Below, one piece after another: positions 13,515 to 13,584 of a DNA stretch of 13,584 bases (positions are counted from its first letter, which is position 1; each line of letters begins with the position of its first letter). Source of the stretch: an uncultured Muribaculaceae bacterium (GTDB taxonomy: Bacteria > Bacteroidota > Bacteroidia > Bacteroidales > Muribaculaceae); assembly GCA_910585275.1 (NCBI GenBank), contig CAJUCW010000031.1, positions 30,145 to 43,728 of the forward strand. The letters run 5' to 3'. Position numbers and translations under genes: made by a program. The notes under the pieces were generated by a model that had not been told where the DNA came from, made no database searches, and was given only the letters and a program-made list of their open reading frames with translations.

Positions 13515-13547
13515 TCCGCTGACCCAAAAACGGGTCAGCGGATTTTT
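13515..13547 (+). terminator. Intrinsic terminator after sbcC, with a competing upstream arm
   Basis: TCCGCTGACCC (13515-13525) and GGGTCAGCGGA (13532-13542) are perfect reverse complements over 11 bp around an AAAAAC loop. Five T (13543-13547) follow, giving a strong rho-independent terminator for sbcDC. In addition, GGGTCGGCGGA at 13501-13511 can pair with the same 5' arm (13515-13525) with a single G-U wobble and a 3-nt loop, which would preclude the terminator stem. The final 37 nt of the window (13548-13584) hold nothing recognisable. Confidence 0.88.
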
Positions 13548-13584
13548 CCGGTGGGCGGAGAAGATGTCGGAGTATAGTGTTATC

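Overview
The window reads as a chromosomal segment of a Bacteroidota bacterium, most likely order Bacteroidales and possibly a gut Muribaculaceae-type genome. The evidence is threefold: promoter-like elements of the Bacteroidetes type (TTTG / TAnnTTTG); A-rich translation starts without Shine-Dalgarno sequences in front of every gene; and protein sequences (IF3, L20, L35, ThrRS) that resemble Bacteroides homologues from memory. The family-level assignment is inference, since no database was searched.

Left part (1-5862). A minus-strand gene encodes an exported 688-residue TPR protein. It is divergent, across a 236-nt regulatory gap, from the translation operon thrS-infC-rpmI-rplT (threonyl-tRNA synthetase, IF3, L35, L20). 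This is the classical order of that operon, and it ends in a strong intrinsic terminator. IF3 carries an unusual Arg/Pro-rich N-terminal extension and a charged C-terminal tail. Small hairpins precede thrS, infC and rpmI, and a 141-nt spacer separates rpmI from rplT; these are possible sites of translational autoregulation.

Middle part (5863-9420). Three minus-strand membrane-protein genes lie in the order ion channel -> urea transporter (UT family) -> MFS transporter. The last two are 6 nt apart and surely co-transcribed. The region looks like an accessory insertion between two housekeeping operons and is edged by low-complexity DNA: a degenerate AT-rich repeat array that supplies the MFS stop codon, and a G/T-rich stretch with a G-quadruplex motif upstream of the channel gene. 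A second G-quadruplex motif coincides with the Ser/Pro-rich C-terminal tail of the channel. The channel has six predicted membrane segments and a P-loop, but its filter reads T-T-V-G-S-N rather than T-T-V-G-Y-G. This is the most interesting protein feature of the window. Channel plus urea transporter plus MFS porter is a plausible, functionally uncharacterised solute/ion module; no urease gene is in the window.

Right part (9391-13584). A plus-strand sbcD-sbcC operon encodes the Mre11/Rad50-like nuclease and zinc-hook ATPase that process DNA hairpins and double-strand ends. It closes with a terminator whose 5' arm can also pair with an upstream copy of its 3' arm, giving two mutually exclusive hairpins.

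All eight larger or ribosomal genes that can be recognised, plus the MFS gene, appear intact. I found no tRNA, rRNA, CRISPR array, transposase, integrase or pseudogene.
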